A model generated the notes under the pieces. The model had not been told where the DNA came from and made no database searches. It worked only from the letters and a program-made list of their open reading frames with translations. Positions 35,462-44,538 of a stretch of DNA of 64,000 nucleotides are shown here, in pieces. The first letter of the stretch is position 1, and the number at the start of each line of letters is the position of its first letter. Made by a program: the position numbers and the translations under genes. The DNA comes from Porticoccus sp. W117 (GTDB lineage Bacteria; Pseudomonadota; Gammaproteobacteria; Pseudomonadales; Porticoccaceae), in the NCBI RefSeq assembly GCF_030341905.1, contig NZ_JATAAF010000001.1, positions 62,001 through 126,000 of the forward strand, given 5' to 3'.

Positions 35462-37261
35462 TTAACTATCAGTTTTCAACACAGCAAGGAAGGCATCCTG
35501 TGGAATCTCCACATTACCTACCTGTTTCATGCGTTTTTTACCGGCTTTCTGCTTCTCAAGCAGCTTTTTCTTCCGCGACACGTCGCCACCATAACATTTC
35601 GCGGTGACATTTTTGCGTAACGCCTTCACAGTGGTGCGAGCGATGATATGCCCCCCCAGTGCCGCCTGAATGGCCACGTCGAACATCTGCCGGGGAATCA
35701 GCTCTTTCATTTTTTCGGTGAGCACCCTGCCCTTTGACTGAGCCAGATCCCGGTGCACGATCAACGCCAAGGCATCTACCTTGTCGCCATTGATGAGTAC
35801 ATCCATCTTCACCAGTGGCGCTGCCTGGAAGTGGGTAAAGCTGTAATCCAGAGATGCAAAACCGCGACTCACGGATTTGAGGCGGTCGAAGAAGTCCATT
35901 ACCACTTCGCTCATAGGCAGGTCGTAGCGGATCTGTACCTGGCCACCGACAAACTGCATGTCTTTCTGCACACCGCGCTTTTCTACGCACAGGGAGATCA
36001 CATTGCCCACGTAATCCTTGGGTACCAGAATATTGGCCTCGCAGATGGGCTCACGCATTTCATCAATGCGGCCGGGGTCTGGCAGTGCTGACGGGCTGGA
36101 CACCTGAACCACTTCGCCGTCGCTTTGCACAACCTCGTACACCACTGTGGGCGCCGTGGTAATCAAATCCAGGTCGTATTCCCGTTCCAGGCGCTCCTGG
36201 ATAATTTCCATATGGAGCATGCCCAAAAAGCCGCAGCGGAAGCCGAACCCCAATGCGTCGGAAGACTCCGGCTCAAAGAACAGCGAGGCGTCATTGAGGG
36301 TCAATTTGGCCAGGGCTTCGCGAAAGTCTTCAAAATCGTCGGAGCTCACCGGGAACATACCCGCATACACTTGCGGCTTCACCTTCTGGAAGCCAGGCAC
36401 TGCCTCCACATCCGGGCTCTGCTGGTGGGTGATGGTATCCCCCACTGGAGCGCCGTGAATGTCTTTAATACCCGCTACCACAAAGCCCACTTCACCGGCT
36501 TTTAGCTCACCGGTTTCGTGACGCTTGGGGGTAAATACGCCGATGCTGTCCACCACATGAGCTTTGCCCAGGGTCTTGGTGATAATGCGGTCTTTTTTGC
36601 GCAGGGTACCCTGCTTAACCCGCACCAATGAGACAACACCCAAATAATTGTCGAACCAGGAATCGATAATCAACGCCTGTAATGGGGCATCCACATTGCC
36701 TTCCGGGGGCGGTACTTTGTTGACCAGCTCTTCCAGCACATCCTCAATGCCGAGGCCGGATTTGGCGCTGCAGCGCACCGCATCGGTTGCATCGATGCCG
36801 ATAATGTCTTCGATTTCCTCACTGACCCGCTCTGGCTCTGCTTGAGGCAGATCCATTTTGTTCAGTACCGGAATCACTTCCAGGCCTTCGTTGATGGCGG
36901 TGTAGCAATTGGCTACGGATTGGGCTTCAACACCCTGGGCCGCATCCACCACCAACAGCGCCCCTTCACAGGCGGACAGGGAGCGAGACACCTCGTAGGT
37001 GAAATCCACGTGACCGGGGGTATCAATAAAGTTGAGCTGGTAGGTTTTACCGTCACGGGCGGTGTAATCCAGAGTCACACTCTGGGCCTTGATGGTGATG
37101 CCCCGCTCCCGCTCGATATCCATGGAATCCAGCACCTGGGCCGCCATTTCGCGCTCACTAAGGCCGCCGCACACCTGAATAAAACGGTCGGCAATGGTGG
37201 ATTTGCCGTGATCGATATGAGCAATAATAGAGAAGTTGCGAATATGGCTGAGGTCTGACAC
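35462..37261 (-). CDS. lepA: Translation elongation factor 4 (LepA)
   Basis: The 599-residue GTPase has [25 protein letters not shown] and NKMDLP in the G domain, EF-G-like domains II, III and V, and the LepA-specific C-terminal domain. It acts in 30S biogenesis and back-translocation. The start is a GTG at 37259-37261 aligned with the family [20 protein letters not shown]; the ribosome site is weak. Three near-identical 15-base units lie just upstream. Confidence 0.97.
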   Translation of the reverse strand: MSDLSHIRNFSIIAHIDHGKSTIADRFIQVCGGLSEREMAAQVLDSMDIERERGITIKAQSVTLDYTARDGKTYQLNFIDTPGHVDFTYEVSRSLSACEGALLVVDAAQGVEAQSVANCYTAINEGLEVIPVLNKMDLPQAEPERVSEEIEDIIGIDATDAVRCSAKSGLGIEDVLEELVNKVPPPEGNVDAPLQALIIDSWFDNYLGVVSLVRVKQGTLRKKDRIITKTLGKAHVVDSIGVFTPKRHETGELKAGEVGFVVAGIKDIHGAPVGDTITHQQSPDVEAVPGFQKVKPQVYAGMFPVSSDDFEDFREALAKLTLNDASLFFEPESSDALGFGFRCGFLGMLHMEIIQERLEREYDLDLITTAPTVVYEVVQSDGEVVQVSSPSALPDPGRIDEMREPICEANILVPKDYVGNVISLCVEKRGVQKDMQFVGGQVQIRYDLPMSEVVMDFFDRLKSVSRGFASLDYSFTHFQAAPLVKMDVLINGDKVDALALIVHRDLAQSKGRVLTEKMKELIPRQMFDVAIQAALGGHIIARTTVKALRKNVTAKCYGGDVSRKKKLLEKQKAGKKRMKQVGNVEIPQDAFLAVLKTDS

Positions 37262-37280
37262 TGGGGTGAGGCTTCCGTTT

Positions 37281-37325
37281 AGGTAAATAGCGGATAGATA
37301 AATAGCGGGTAGGCAAACAAGGCGG
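37281..37325. repeat. Three 15-base tandem repeats in the lepA leader
   Basis: The units aggtaaatagcggat, agataaatagcgggt and aggcaaacaaggcgg follow one another without gaps between the mucD terminator and the lepA start. The first two differ at two positions; the third is more diverged. Confidence 0.65.
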
Positions 37326-37380
37326 GGATTTTAGTGGAAAGGCCTTGTTATATCTACTGCACCCGCCTTACACGCCACCA

Positions 37381-37412
37381 AAAACGCCACCTTGAGCACA
37401 AGGTGGCGTTTT
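37381..37412 (-). terminator. Intrinsic terminator after mucD
   Basis: A 13-pair stem (aaaacgccacctt/aaggtggcgtttt) with a six-base loop and a terminal T run lies 25 bases past the mucD stop and ends the rpoE operon. Confidence 0.88.
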
Positions 37413-37436
37413 CGACAGTACATTTTCTATATCCGT

Positions 37437-38789
37437 TTACAGAGTAACTACGATATAGCCGGGGCGACCGTTGCGATATACCTTAAAGGCCACACCGCGC
37501 CCCTCGGGCATCGCCTGGGCCAGCTTGCGATAATCACTGACACTGGTCACCCGACCACGGCCAATTTTAACAATCACATCACCTGCCCTGATATCTGCCT
37601 CGGCAGCCGGTGAGTCCTGCCCTACTTGGGTGACTTTGACACCGTAACGAATGCGCCACTGGGCCAGCTCATCTGCCGTCATGGCCGTTACCGCCAAACC
37701 CAGGCGATCCAGATTACTGCCCGCTGCACCACCGGCACCTGCCAGCTCTGCCCGGGATCCCACGGTCACATCAATGGATTTTCTTTTACCCTCGCGCATA
37801 ACCACTACAGCCACTTCCTTGCCAGGAGCGATATTACTGACGATATGGAACACATCCCGGTCGGTGATCACTTTTTTGCCATCAATGGAAACAATCACGT
37901 CTTCTTCTTCCAGGCCCGCCTCTTCTGCAGGGGTTCCCTCGGTCACACTGTTGATAATAGCGCCTTGAGCTTTTTTCAAACCAAACGCCTCTGCCAATTC
38001 AGCAGTGACCGACTCGATGCCCACACCCAGATAACCGCGATCCACCGAACCACTATCTTTTAACTGCTCGATCACACGGGTTGCCACATGAGATGGAATG
38101 GAAAAAGAAATGCCATTGGAGCCGCCAGAGCGAGTATAAATCTGCGAGTTGATGCCCACTACGTCACCGTTCAGATTAAACAACGGGCCGCCGGAATTGC
38201 CGGGGTTTATGGCCACATCGGTCTGAATAAAAGGCACGAAATTGTCATTCGGCAAGCTGCGGCCAATAGCGCTGACGATGCCCACGCTGGCGGAGTAGTC
38301 CAAACCAAATGGCGAGCCGATAGCTACCACCCACTCACCAACTTTTAAATTTTCCGAGTCACCAAATTCGAGAGTAGGCAAATCTTTGGCATCGATTTTC
38401 AGCAATGCCAAATCCGTTTCTCGATCCGTACCGATTATCTCTGCGGTAAACTCTTCGCGGTCGCTGAAACGTACAGTAATGGTATCGCCGTTTTCTACCA
38501 CGTGGTTGTTGGTGAGGATATAACCGTCATCGGACACCACAAAACCAGAACCCGAAGAACGCCGTGGTTGCTGCTGCCTCGGCGCACCGCGCTGGCCGAA
38601 GAAACGCCGCAGCATTTCTTCCATCTGCTCTTGCTGAGAACTGCTGGCTGCCTTGCCTTCCACTTCAATTTTCACCACCGCAGGAGAACTTTCCTCAATC
38701 AACTGAGTGAAATCCGGCAGCTCCGCAGAAGCACTGACAGATACCGTTACCAGCGTAATAAAAAACAGTTTTACCAACTTGTTCAGCAT
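37437..38789 (-). CDS. mucD: Periplasmic serine protease/chaperone, DegP family (MucD)
   Basis: The 450-residue protein has a signal peptide (KLFFITLVTVSVSASA), a trypsin-like domain with histidine in ILTNNHVVEN, aspartate in DLALLKI and serine in INPGNSGGPLF, and two PDZ domains (GYLGVGIESV; IRYGVKVTQV). It degrades or refolds damaged envelope proteins and dampens the sigma-E response. It closes the rpoE-mucA-mucB-rseC-mucD series, 26 bases after rseC. Confidence 0.96.
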   Translation of the reverse strand: MLNKLVKLFFITLVTVSVSASAELPDFTQLIEESSPAVVKIEVEGKAASSSQQEQMEEMLRRFFGQRGAPRQQQPRRSSGSGFVVSDDGYILTNNHVVENGDTITVRFSDREEFTAEIIGTDRETDLALLKIDAKDLPTLEFGDSENLKVGEWVVAIGSPFGLDYSASVGIVSAIGRSLPNDNFVPFIQTDVAINPGNSGGPLFNLNGDVVGINSQIYTRSGGSNGISFSIPSHVATRVIEQLKDSGSVDRGYLGVGIESVTAELAEAFGLKKAQGAIINSVTEGTPAEEAGLEEEDVIVSIDGKKVITDRDVFHIVSNIAPGKEVAVVVMREGKRKSIDVTVGSRAELAGAGGAAGSNLDRLGLAVTAMTADELAQWRIRYGVKVTQVGQDSPAAEADIRAGDVIVKIGRGRVTSVSDYRKLAQAMPEGRGVAFKVYRNGRPGYIVVTL

Positions 38790-38815
38790 ACATTTACTCC
38801 ATCAAAGAACAGTTT

Positions 38816-39259
38816 TTATTCAATATCAGATTCTGTTGCCATCAGCACAGGGCTGTAATCTCTGCTGCGGCGCAGTGCGTAACGGCGTACACCCCAGGCC
38901 CCCAAACACAAACCCGTTAAGGCACTGGCGGCCACCAGCCAATCACTCCAACCGATAACAGTGGCGGCACCGCTGAGTGCCATCATGGCCACAATCGGCA
39001 GCAGGTAAAGGGTGACTGAACCAGATACCAACATCGCTTCTGACACACCCACTTGCACCTGATCCCCAACGTTCAGGGAGCGGTTAAAACCGGCAGCCAA
39101 AGGCACTCGCACCAGGTTGGGTTTGGCCATCAATTTTCCCAACAGGCGTTGCCCACAACCACTGCGAGCGGCGCAGGCTCCGCAAGCACTTTTGGGCGTA
39201 GCCTCCACCCAAATGCAGTCTTTTTCAACGGCGCCAATAGTAACGGTTTCGCAAATCAT
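38816..39259 (-). CDS. rseC: SoxR-reducing system protein RseC family (MucC)
   Basis: The 147-residue membrane protein has a cysteine-rich N-terminal cytoplasmic part (CGACAARSGCGQRLLG) and two central membrane spans (about residues 80-125). The family modulates SoxR reduction and sigma-E activity. It sits between mucB and mucD as in other gammaproteobacteria. Confidence 0.92.
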   Translation of the reverse strand: MICETVTIGAVEKDCIWVEATPKSACGACAARSGCGQRLLGKLMAKPNLVRVPLAAGFNRSLNVGDQVQVGVSEAMLVSGSVTLYLLPIVAMMALSGAATVIGWSDWLVAASALTGLCLGAWGVRRYALRRSRDYSPVLMATESDIE

Positions 39260-39327
39260 CTGTGCACGGTAGTTAAGTAAAACAGTGTTAACTTCTGCAA
39301 GGTTTTATAGGTGCAGGAATTTGAAAT

Positions 39328-40293
39328 TCAAGGTGCAACTTCACTGACTGAACGCACCAACCGTTTTGCCAGCGGCATGGGAATTTCTCCCACCACCGAC
39401 ACCGAGTAGAGGCGCTGTTGCGAATCTCTCAAGTAACTGACACACAGCACCGTTGCCCCCCGAAAGCCGTGGCAATCTGCGGTCGCTTTTTGGGCCGGTT
39501 CAATAAATACCGAAAACGACGCCATACCGTCAGAGTAAAGCAGTTTTTCACCACCTTCCTGCTGGCGCACATTCGACAACACAAACCCTTTCGGCGGTTG
39601 ATCGATTTGCCAGCGGCCTAAATCTATCGTTTGCTCACCATCGCAGGGCAACAAATCCACAGGTAACCGTTCAACGCCGCTTTGTTCGCTATCTGGTAGT
39701 GGCGAAAAATCCGAGCCAATGGACAGGTCAATAAACTGGAAACGTTCCAGCAAGCTGCCGCCCTTGTGGCGACTGAACACTTCTGCTTTCAGCACCAGGC
39801 CAGTGTCACTGTCTAACCATAAACGGTAGCCGTTACGGGCAAAATCTCTGGGTTGCAAACGCAGTTTATCGGCGATACGCCCAGCTACCCGCTCCTGACC
39901 TTGATGGATCACTTTATAAAGGCTTTCCATCTGCTCACTCTGGGCCAGCAGCGTTTCGCCCATCCGTTTGCAATGCAGTGGATTGCCGGGGCGTATAAAC
40001 ACCTGCTCGTTGCCATCCAGGCGGCTCAGGGATTCAAACTCCTTGCCATCTTCAACCCAGTGGGTCACCCGGAATGAATCCAGCTGGCTACCCTGCTGGT
40101 AAGTGAACACGCCCTGGTAATTGGTTTGTCGGGAGGATTGCCACAGTCGCGCCAGCATTTGCTGCGCAGCAACGTCTTTTTGAGCGGAATCATCCGCCGC
40201 AACAGCGGGCAATGACAAAAACGTAAAAAACCCGCAGATCAGAACCGGAAGTAACCGGGTAATCTGCGGGCATCGATAAGAAAACAACTGCAT
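39328..40293 (-). CDS. rseB: Sigma-E regulatory protein RseB/MucB
   Basis: The 321-residue periplasmic protein has a signal peptide ending AVAA and the LolA-like N-terminal domain (SSRQTNYQGVFTYQQGSQLDSFRVTHW) followed by the small C-terminal domain. It senses lipoprotein/LPS stress and protects the anti-sigma factor from cleavage. It is 28 bases after mucA. Confidence 0.94.
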   Translation of the reverse strand: MQLFSYRCPQITRLLPVLICGFFTFLSLPAVAADDSAQKDVAAQQMLARLWQSSRQTNYQGVFTYQQGSQLDSFRVTHWVEDGKEFESLSRLDGNEQVFIRPGNPLHCKRMGETLLAQSEQMESLYKVIHQGQERVAGRIADKLRLQPRDFARNGYRLWLDSDTGLVLKAEVFSRHKGGSLLERFQFIDLSIGSDFSPLPDSEQSGVERLPVDLLPCDGEQTIDLGRWQIDQPPKGFVLSNVRQQEGGEKLLYSDGMASFSVFIEPAQKATADCHGFRGATVLCVSYLRDSQQRLYSVSVVGEIPMPLAKRLVRSVSEVAP

Positions 40294-40321
40294 CTATTTG
40301 CCTGGATTTATTTACCTGGGC

Positions 40322-40939
40322 TTATTTACCTGAGTTCTGACCTTCCTCAGGTTTAGTTTCCGGCAAACGGGCGTGGGGTATTAACCCTTGGCCACCATTG
40401 AGGGATGCATCGTCCGTGTGTTGATTCATCAACTCGTTAAGACGCTCTTCCAGCTCTTTTTTGGCCGTATCGTCCAGCTCGGAAGGTGGCTCTACGACCA
40501 GTTCGCCATAACCAACCGGTGCCGTAGGTATAGGCTGGGAGAACTCATTGGTAACAGGAGGAACTGCATCGTTGTTGGCAGCAATTTCCGCACTGCCTGC
40601 AGGATTGCCAGGTTGATTAAACTGTTGTACACCAATCACGATAGCCAAAGTAACTGAGGCGGCAATAGCTACACGGCCCAGAGTTTTCATCGCTCCGCCG
40701 GTGGCTTTGTGGGCGGGCTCTGAATCGATGGCTGCAGCCACAGAAGCGGACAGATCCATGGTGCGTGCCGGAACATCATTGCGCAGGGCACTGCGAGCCA
40801 GCTGATAGCGCTCCCAGGTATTACGCAGTTCGTCATCGTCGGCAGCGGCTTTGAGTACGCGCTGGAGCTCCAGTTCGTCAGCGGAGTCATCCATCAATGC
40901 GGACAGTGATTCCCTCAGGCGATTGTCGTGGTCGCTCAT
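40322..40939 (-). CDS. rseA: Anti-sigma-E factor RseA/MucA
   Basis: The 205-residue protein has the N-terminal sigma-binding domain (RESLSALMDDSADELELQRVLKAAADDDELRNTWERYQLARS), one membrane span (TLGRVAIAASVTLAIVIGVQQF, about residues 85-106) and a periplasmic tail. Regulated proteolysis frees sigma-E. The gene is 172 bases after rpoE, an unusually long gap for this pair, holding a small gcgcct/aggcgt hairpin near 40994. Confidence 0.94.
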   Translation of the reverse strand: MSDHDNRLRESLSALMDDSADELELQRVLKAAADDDELRNTWERYQLARSALRNDVPARTMDLSASVAAAIDSEPAHKATGGAMKTLGRVAIAASVTLAIVIGVQQFNQPGNPAGSAEIAANNDAVPPVTNEFSQPIPTAPVGYGELVVEPPSELDDTAKKELEERLNELMNQHTDDASLNGGQGLIPHARLPETKPEEGQNSGK

Positions 40940-41111
40940 TAAATCTGTACCTCTGTTGAATCTTAAAACGGTTACTTCACAATGGGTTAATTAGCGCCTG
41001 TAAGGCGTCATTCCTGCAGATCAGACATACCCTGTAGCAATTGGTTCCAGCATGACTGCAATTTTTTGTAAAAATATTTGCACCAGCTATTTCGCACCAA
41101 CTTTGCAATAA

Positions 41112-41705
41112 CTACAGAGCACCACTCATCAGTGCCTTCACCTTCTGATCAATGGCCTCCCGAGCGCGGAAAATCCGCGAACGCACGGTACCTACCGGGC
41201 AATCCATCACATTGGCAATATCTTCGTAGCTGAGCCCTTCAAACTCCCGCAAAGTCACCGCTGAGCGCAGCTCTTCCGGCAGGTTGGTAATGGCTTCATC
41301 CACCACTACTTTTAGCTCATCACGAAACAGCTTTTGCTCCGGGCTGGCAATATCCTTGAGGCTGTCGCTGCCAGAGTAATATTCCGCATCACCCACATCC
41401 ACATCACTGGCCGGGGGGCGTCGGCTGCGGGCCACCAGGTGGTTTTTAGCCGTATTGACGGCAATACGATATAGCCAGGTATAAAACTGGCTGTCGCCGC
41501 GGAAATTCTTCAGCGCCCGGTAGGCCTTGATAAAAGCCTCCTGTGATACGTCGTTCACTTCTTCGAAATCGTTGATGTAGCGACTCACGATAGCGCCCAC
41601 CTTGTGCTGGTATTTCAGCACCAACAGGTCAAAGGCGCGCTTATCACCCTTCTGGACTCGGCTGACCAACTGTTTGTCTGTCACTTGGGCCGATTCTACT
41701 GCCAT
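41112..41705 (-). CDS. rpoE: Extracytoplasmic-function sigma factor RpoE/AlgU
   Basis: The 197-residue ECF sigma factor shows region 2 (NDFEEVNDVSQEAFIKAYRALKNF and FYTWLYRIAVNTAKNHL) and region 4 (LPEELRSAVTLREFEGLSYEDIANVMDCPVGTVRSRIFRAR). It directs transcription of envelope-stress and, in pseudomonads, alginate genes. It heads the mucA-mucB-rseC-mucD series and is divergent from nadB, a conserved arrangement. A candidate own-sigma promoter lies 54-80 bases upstream. Confidence 0.97.
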   Translation of the reverse strand: MAVESAQVTDKQLVSRVQKGDKRAFDLLVLKYQHKVGAIVSRYINDFEEVNDVSQEAFIKAYRALKNFRGDSQFYTWLYRIAVNTAKNHLVARSRRPPASDVDVGDAEYYSGSDSLKDIASPEQKLFRDELKVVVDEAITNLPEELRSAVTLREFEGLSYEDIANVMDCPVGTVRSRIFRAREAIDQKVKALMSGAL

Positions 41706-41758
41706 GGATGTTCCTTATTTTTATCAATCAATTTACAAGCTGGCGAAAAAGTCTGTCA

Positions 41759-41785
41759 TGGGACTCACGGTGATTCAATAAGTTC
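41759..41785 (-). promoter_or_regulatory. Candidate sigma-E autoregulatory promoter of rpoE
   Basis: On the minus strand a perfect GAACTT (41785-41780) is followed after 16 bases by TCCCA (41763-41759), close to the AlgU/RpoE consensus GAACTT-N16/17-TCTGA. The start codon follows about 54 bases downstream of the -10. The -35 match is strong and the -10 match partial. Confidence 0.5.
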
Positions 41786-41821
41786 AACGGCAAACGGGCC
41801 ACTTTGACCAAGCTCAGTGGC

Positions 41822-41931
41822 GATCAGCAGTGGGCAGTATTTTCCCAGACACGCTGTGAATACATCCTTGTAAGCTCCTCTGCGGCATCCATGCCGCAGA
41901 AGGTCTGGCAAAATACTGCCCACTGCTGATC
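41822..41931. repeat. Core-plus-palindromic-arm element, copy 1
   Basis: A 110-base element has 29-base arms (41822-41850 and 41903-41931) that are inverse copies with one mismatch. The arms begin gatcagcagtgggcagtatt and end at cagac/gtctg. Between them is a 52-base core with acgctgtg, catccttgtaagctcc and an inner gcggcat/atgccgc hairpin. The core matches that of the element at 41981-42103 read on the other strand, while the outer 22-24 bases of the arms do not. Confidence 0.85.
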
Positions 41932-41980
41932 TTCATATTAACTTTCTGTAGCTTTCAAGCAGGTACCACCCAACTTGCTA

Positions 41981-42103
41981 CACCATAAGGTAGTGGGGTT
42001 AGCAGACCTTTGGCAGCAGGGATAGAGGCCAAGGAGCCTACAAGGATGCTTACTTATTTCAACGAAAGCACAGCGTGTCTGCTAACCCCACTACCTTATG
42101 GTG
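41981..42103. repeat. Core-plus-palindromic-arm element, copy 2 (inverted orientation)
   Basis: The arms 41981-42007 and 42077-42103 are perfect 27-base inverse copies (starting caccataaggtagtggggtt). The 69-base core, read on the minus strand, contains acgctgtg, then catccttgtaggctcc, and ends aag before gtctg, as in copy 1. It is 17 bases longer between the first two motifs. The right arm ends 77 bases before the nadB start. The whole 41706-42179 gap otherwise holds only promoter signals. Confidence 0.85.
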
Positions 42104-42179
42104 CCGTGGCACAAGCTATATATCTATGGCGCGCTATACTATCATGCCAGCCAAAATTCGACCTAAGCAGTTCAATTTA

Positions 42180-43805
42180 ATGGCAAAACGGAATCAATTT
42201 GACGTACTGGTGGTAGGCAGTGGTGCCGCCGGTTTAACTGCCGCCCTGCAGTTGGCGGAACACCTTCAAGTAGGGCTGATCTGCAAAGGCGAGCTGCTCA
42301 GTGGCTCCACCATGTGGGCTCAAGGCGGCATTGCCGGGGTGTTCGACCAGAATGACAGCGTCGACCTGCACGTAGAAGACACCGCCCGCGCCGGTGCCGG
42401 CTTATGCCATATGGATTCCGTGCGTTTTACCGCCGAAAACGGCCCCTCTGCCCTGCATTGGCTGATCGACCAACAAGTGGAATTTACCCGCAGTGAAGAA
42501 CCCGGCAGCAACGGCTATCACCTCACCAAAGAAGGTGGCCACAGCCACCGGCGCATTCTTCACAGCGCCGATGCCACGGGCAAAGCCATATCCAACGCCT
42601 TGGTAGACAAAGCCCGCCAGCACCCCAATATCCATATTCACCAGCATCATGCAGTGATTGACCTGATTACCGACGCCGACCCCAACTCGCGCAAGCTGCG
42701 TTGTATCGGCGCCTATGTGCTCGATGTAAAGTCTGGCAGCAGCGCAGTGATGCAGGCAAAAGCGGTGGTACTGGCCACTGGCGGCGCCAGCAAGGCCTAT
42801 CTGTACACCAGCAACCCGGATGGCGCCAGCGGCGACGGTATTGCCGTGGCCTGGCGGCGCGGCTGCCGGGTGGCCAATATGGAATTCAACCAGTTCCACC
42901 CTACCTGCCTGTACCACCCGGAAGCGCGCACCTTTCTGATTACCGAAGCGCTGCGCGGCGAAGGCGCCTATCTGCTGTTACCGAACGGCGAACGCTTTAT
43001 GCCGCGCTTTCATCCGGATGCGGAACTGGCACCACGGGATATTGTGGCCCGCGCTATAGACCACGAGATGAAACGCCTGGGCTGCGAGTGCCTCTATCTG
43101 GATATTTCCCACAGGCCCGCTGAATTTATCGAGAAACACTTCCCCACTGTGCGCAAACGCTGCCTGAAATACGGCATCGACATCACTCGCGAACCCATAC
43201 CCGTGGTACCCGCTGCCCACTACACCTGCGGCGGCATAATGGTGGATAGCTACGGAAGAACGGACTTGCAAAATCTCTACGCTGTGGGCGAAGCGGCCTT
43301 TACCGGCCTGCACGGCGCCAACCGCCTGGCCAGCAATTCGCTGCTGGAATGTGTGGTGTATGCCCGCGCCGCTGCCGAGCACATAAAGAGTGTATTTTCC
43401 GGAATTGCCGAACTCAGCAAAGCCGCTCTGTGGGACGAATCGCAAGTGACCCACTCCGATGAAGATGTGGTGTTGTCTCACAACTGGGACGAGCTGCGCC
43501 GTTTTATGTGGGACTACGTGGGCATTGTGCGTACCGACAAACGCCTGGAACGCGCCCTGCACCGGGTTCAGGTATTGCAGAAGGAAATTCACGAGTACTA
43601 CAGCAACTACAAGATCAGCAAGAACCTCTTGGAAGTGCGCAACCTTACTATGGTGGCTGAGCTGATTATTCGCTCAGCAGCACGTCGCAAAGAGAGCCGT
43701 GGCTTGCACTACACCCTCGACTACCCGGAACTGGCACCGGTGGCCAAAGACACCATTATGGTGCCGGACAACTACGCCGGGCAGGATATTATTGTTAGCA
43801 GCTGA
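42180..43805 (+). CDS. nadB: L-aspartate oxidase
   Basis: The 541-residue flavoprotein has the dinucleotide-binding VVGSGAAGLTAALQLAEH, STMWAQGGIAGVF, the active-site HTxGG-type region as EGGHSHRRILH, NMEFNQFHPTCLY and PAAHYTCGGIMVD, with the C-terminal helical domain. It oxidises aspartate to iminoaspartate in NAD synthesis. The ATG at 42180 fits the family; the open frame extends 35 codons upstream into the hairpin element. Its end overlaps convergent ygfX by 11 bases. Confidence 0.96.
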   Translation: MAKRNQFDVLVVGSGAAGLTAALQLAEHLQVGLICKGELLSGSTMWAQGGIAGVFDQNDSVDLHVEDTARAGAGLCHMDSVRFTAENGPSALHWLIDQQVEFTRSEEPGSNGYHLTKEGGHSHRRILHSADATGKAISNALVDKARQHPNIHIHQHHAVIDLITDADPNSRKLRCIGAYVLDVKSGSSAVMQAKAVVLATGGASKAYLYTSNPDGASGDGIAVAWRRGCRVANMEFNQFHPTCLYHPEARTFLITEALRGEGAYLLLPNGERFMPRFHPDAELAPRDIVARAIDHEMKRLGCECLYLDISHRPAEFIEKHFPTVRKRCLKYGIDITREPIPVVPAAHYTCGGIMVDSYGRTDLQNLYAVGEAAFTGLHGANRLASNSLLECVVYARAAAEHIKSVFSGIAELSKAALWDESQVTHSDEDVVLSHNWDELRRFMWDYVGIVRTDKRLERALHRVQVLQKEIHEYYSNYKISKNLLEVRNLTMVAELIIRSAARRKESRGLHYTLDYPELAPVAKDTIMVPDNYAGQDIIVSS

Positions 43806-44187
43806 GCCTTAGCACGACTCCCAGGCGACGGTATTGGTCGGCACTCAAGCTATCAAAGGGAATCACCAAACGGCGCTTTTGCCCCTCTGCCCTGACAGGG
43901 ATGACCGTTAGCCAACGGCTGATATAACAAGGCGCACACAACATCAACTCACACTGAGTACCATCCTGCTTCTGCAGTAGCCAAGAATCACCACTGGCCA
44001 GCATCTGCGGTGTTTTGCGATAGCTTTTCAGCGAAATGCAAAAACTGAGAGGCACAATAATCGTCAGTGAAATTGGTAACCACAGAGGCACTGGCGCCAG
44101 CCAGCTTGCCAGAAGCACAAGCAGATGCAGCACGTATAAATACAGCAAAAGACTGCGAGAGGGAGTTAAGTGGAATTCCTGCCTCAC
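43795..44187 (-). CDS. ygfX: YgfX/CptA family membrane protein
   Basis: The 130-residue protein has two adjacent membrane spans (about residues 13-50), a short cytoplasmic domain and a C-terminal block (RRLVIPFDSLSADQYRRLGVVLRL) typical of YgfX. In E. coli this partner of SdhE was described as a toxin (CptA) affecting cytoskeletal proteins, although that role is debated. Its ATG overlaps the sdhE stop by four bases. Confidence 0.82.
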   Translation of the reverse strand: MRQEFHLTPSRSLLLYLYVLHLLVLLASWLAPVPLWLPISLTIIVPLSFCISLKSYRKTPQMLASGDSWLLQKQDGTQCELMLCAPCYISRWLTVIPVRAEGQKRRLVIPFDSLSADQYRRLGVVLRLSC

Positions 44188-44441
44188 AAGCTCTGACGTT
44201 TAATCTGCGAGCGGGTGTCACGAATAATTCGGACAATCTTCAACAACTCCCCGTTCTCCGGATCGTTGCGCTTCATCAGCCAGGCAAACAAGTCTTGATC
44301 CTGCTCTTCCAGCAACTGGTGATAGCGCTCCTGGTCTTCCGTTTCCAACGTGGGGTAAATCTGTTCCACAAAAGGCAGCAATATCAGATCCAGTTCCAAC
44401 ATGCCCCGGCGGCTGCCCCAAAACAAGCGATTCTTATCCAT
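44184..44441 (-). CDS. sdhE: FAD assembly factor SdhE
   Basis: The 85-residue protein has the RGMLELDLIL motif (RRGMLELD near residue 10) and FAWLMKRNDPENGEL, the SdhE/YgfY hallmarks. It promotes covalent FAD attachment to succinate dehydrogenase. The ATG at 44439-44441 is preferred over a start 14 codons upstream that would intrude on the promoter. The order ygfZ / sdhE-ygfX is the same as in E. coli. Confidence 0.93.
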   Translation of the reverse strand: MDKNRLFWGSRRGMLELDLILLPFVEQIYPTLETEDQERYHQLLEEQDQDLFAWLMKRNDPENGELLKIVRIIRDTRSQIKRQSL

Positions 44442-44538
44442 CTGCGTTTTACCCACTCTGACAACGAAAATTTGAAGCCGCATTATAGGGTAAGGCTGGT
44501 AATATACGCCCCCACAATTGCATGATTTTGGCGACTTT

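Noticed and set aside
43795-44441. ygfX-sdhE as a dedicated toxin-antitoxin module
   Set aside because: The pair is a conserved housekeeping neighbour of ygfZ and nadB; the toxin-antitoxin interpretation from E. coli is debated and nothing here supports it further.
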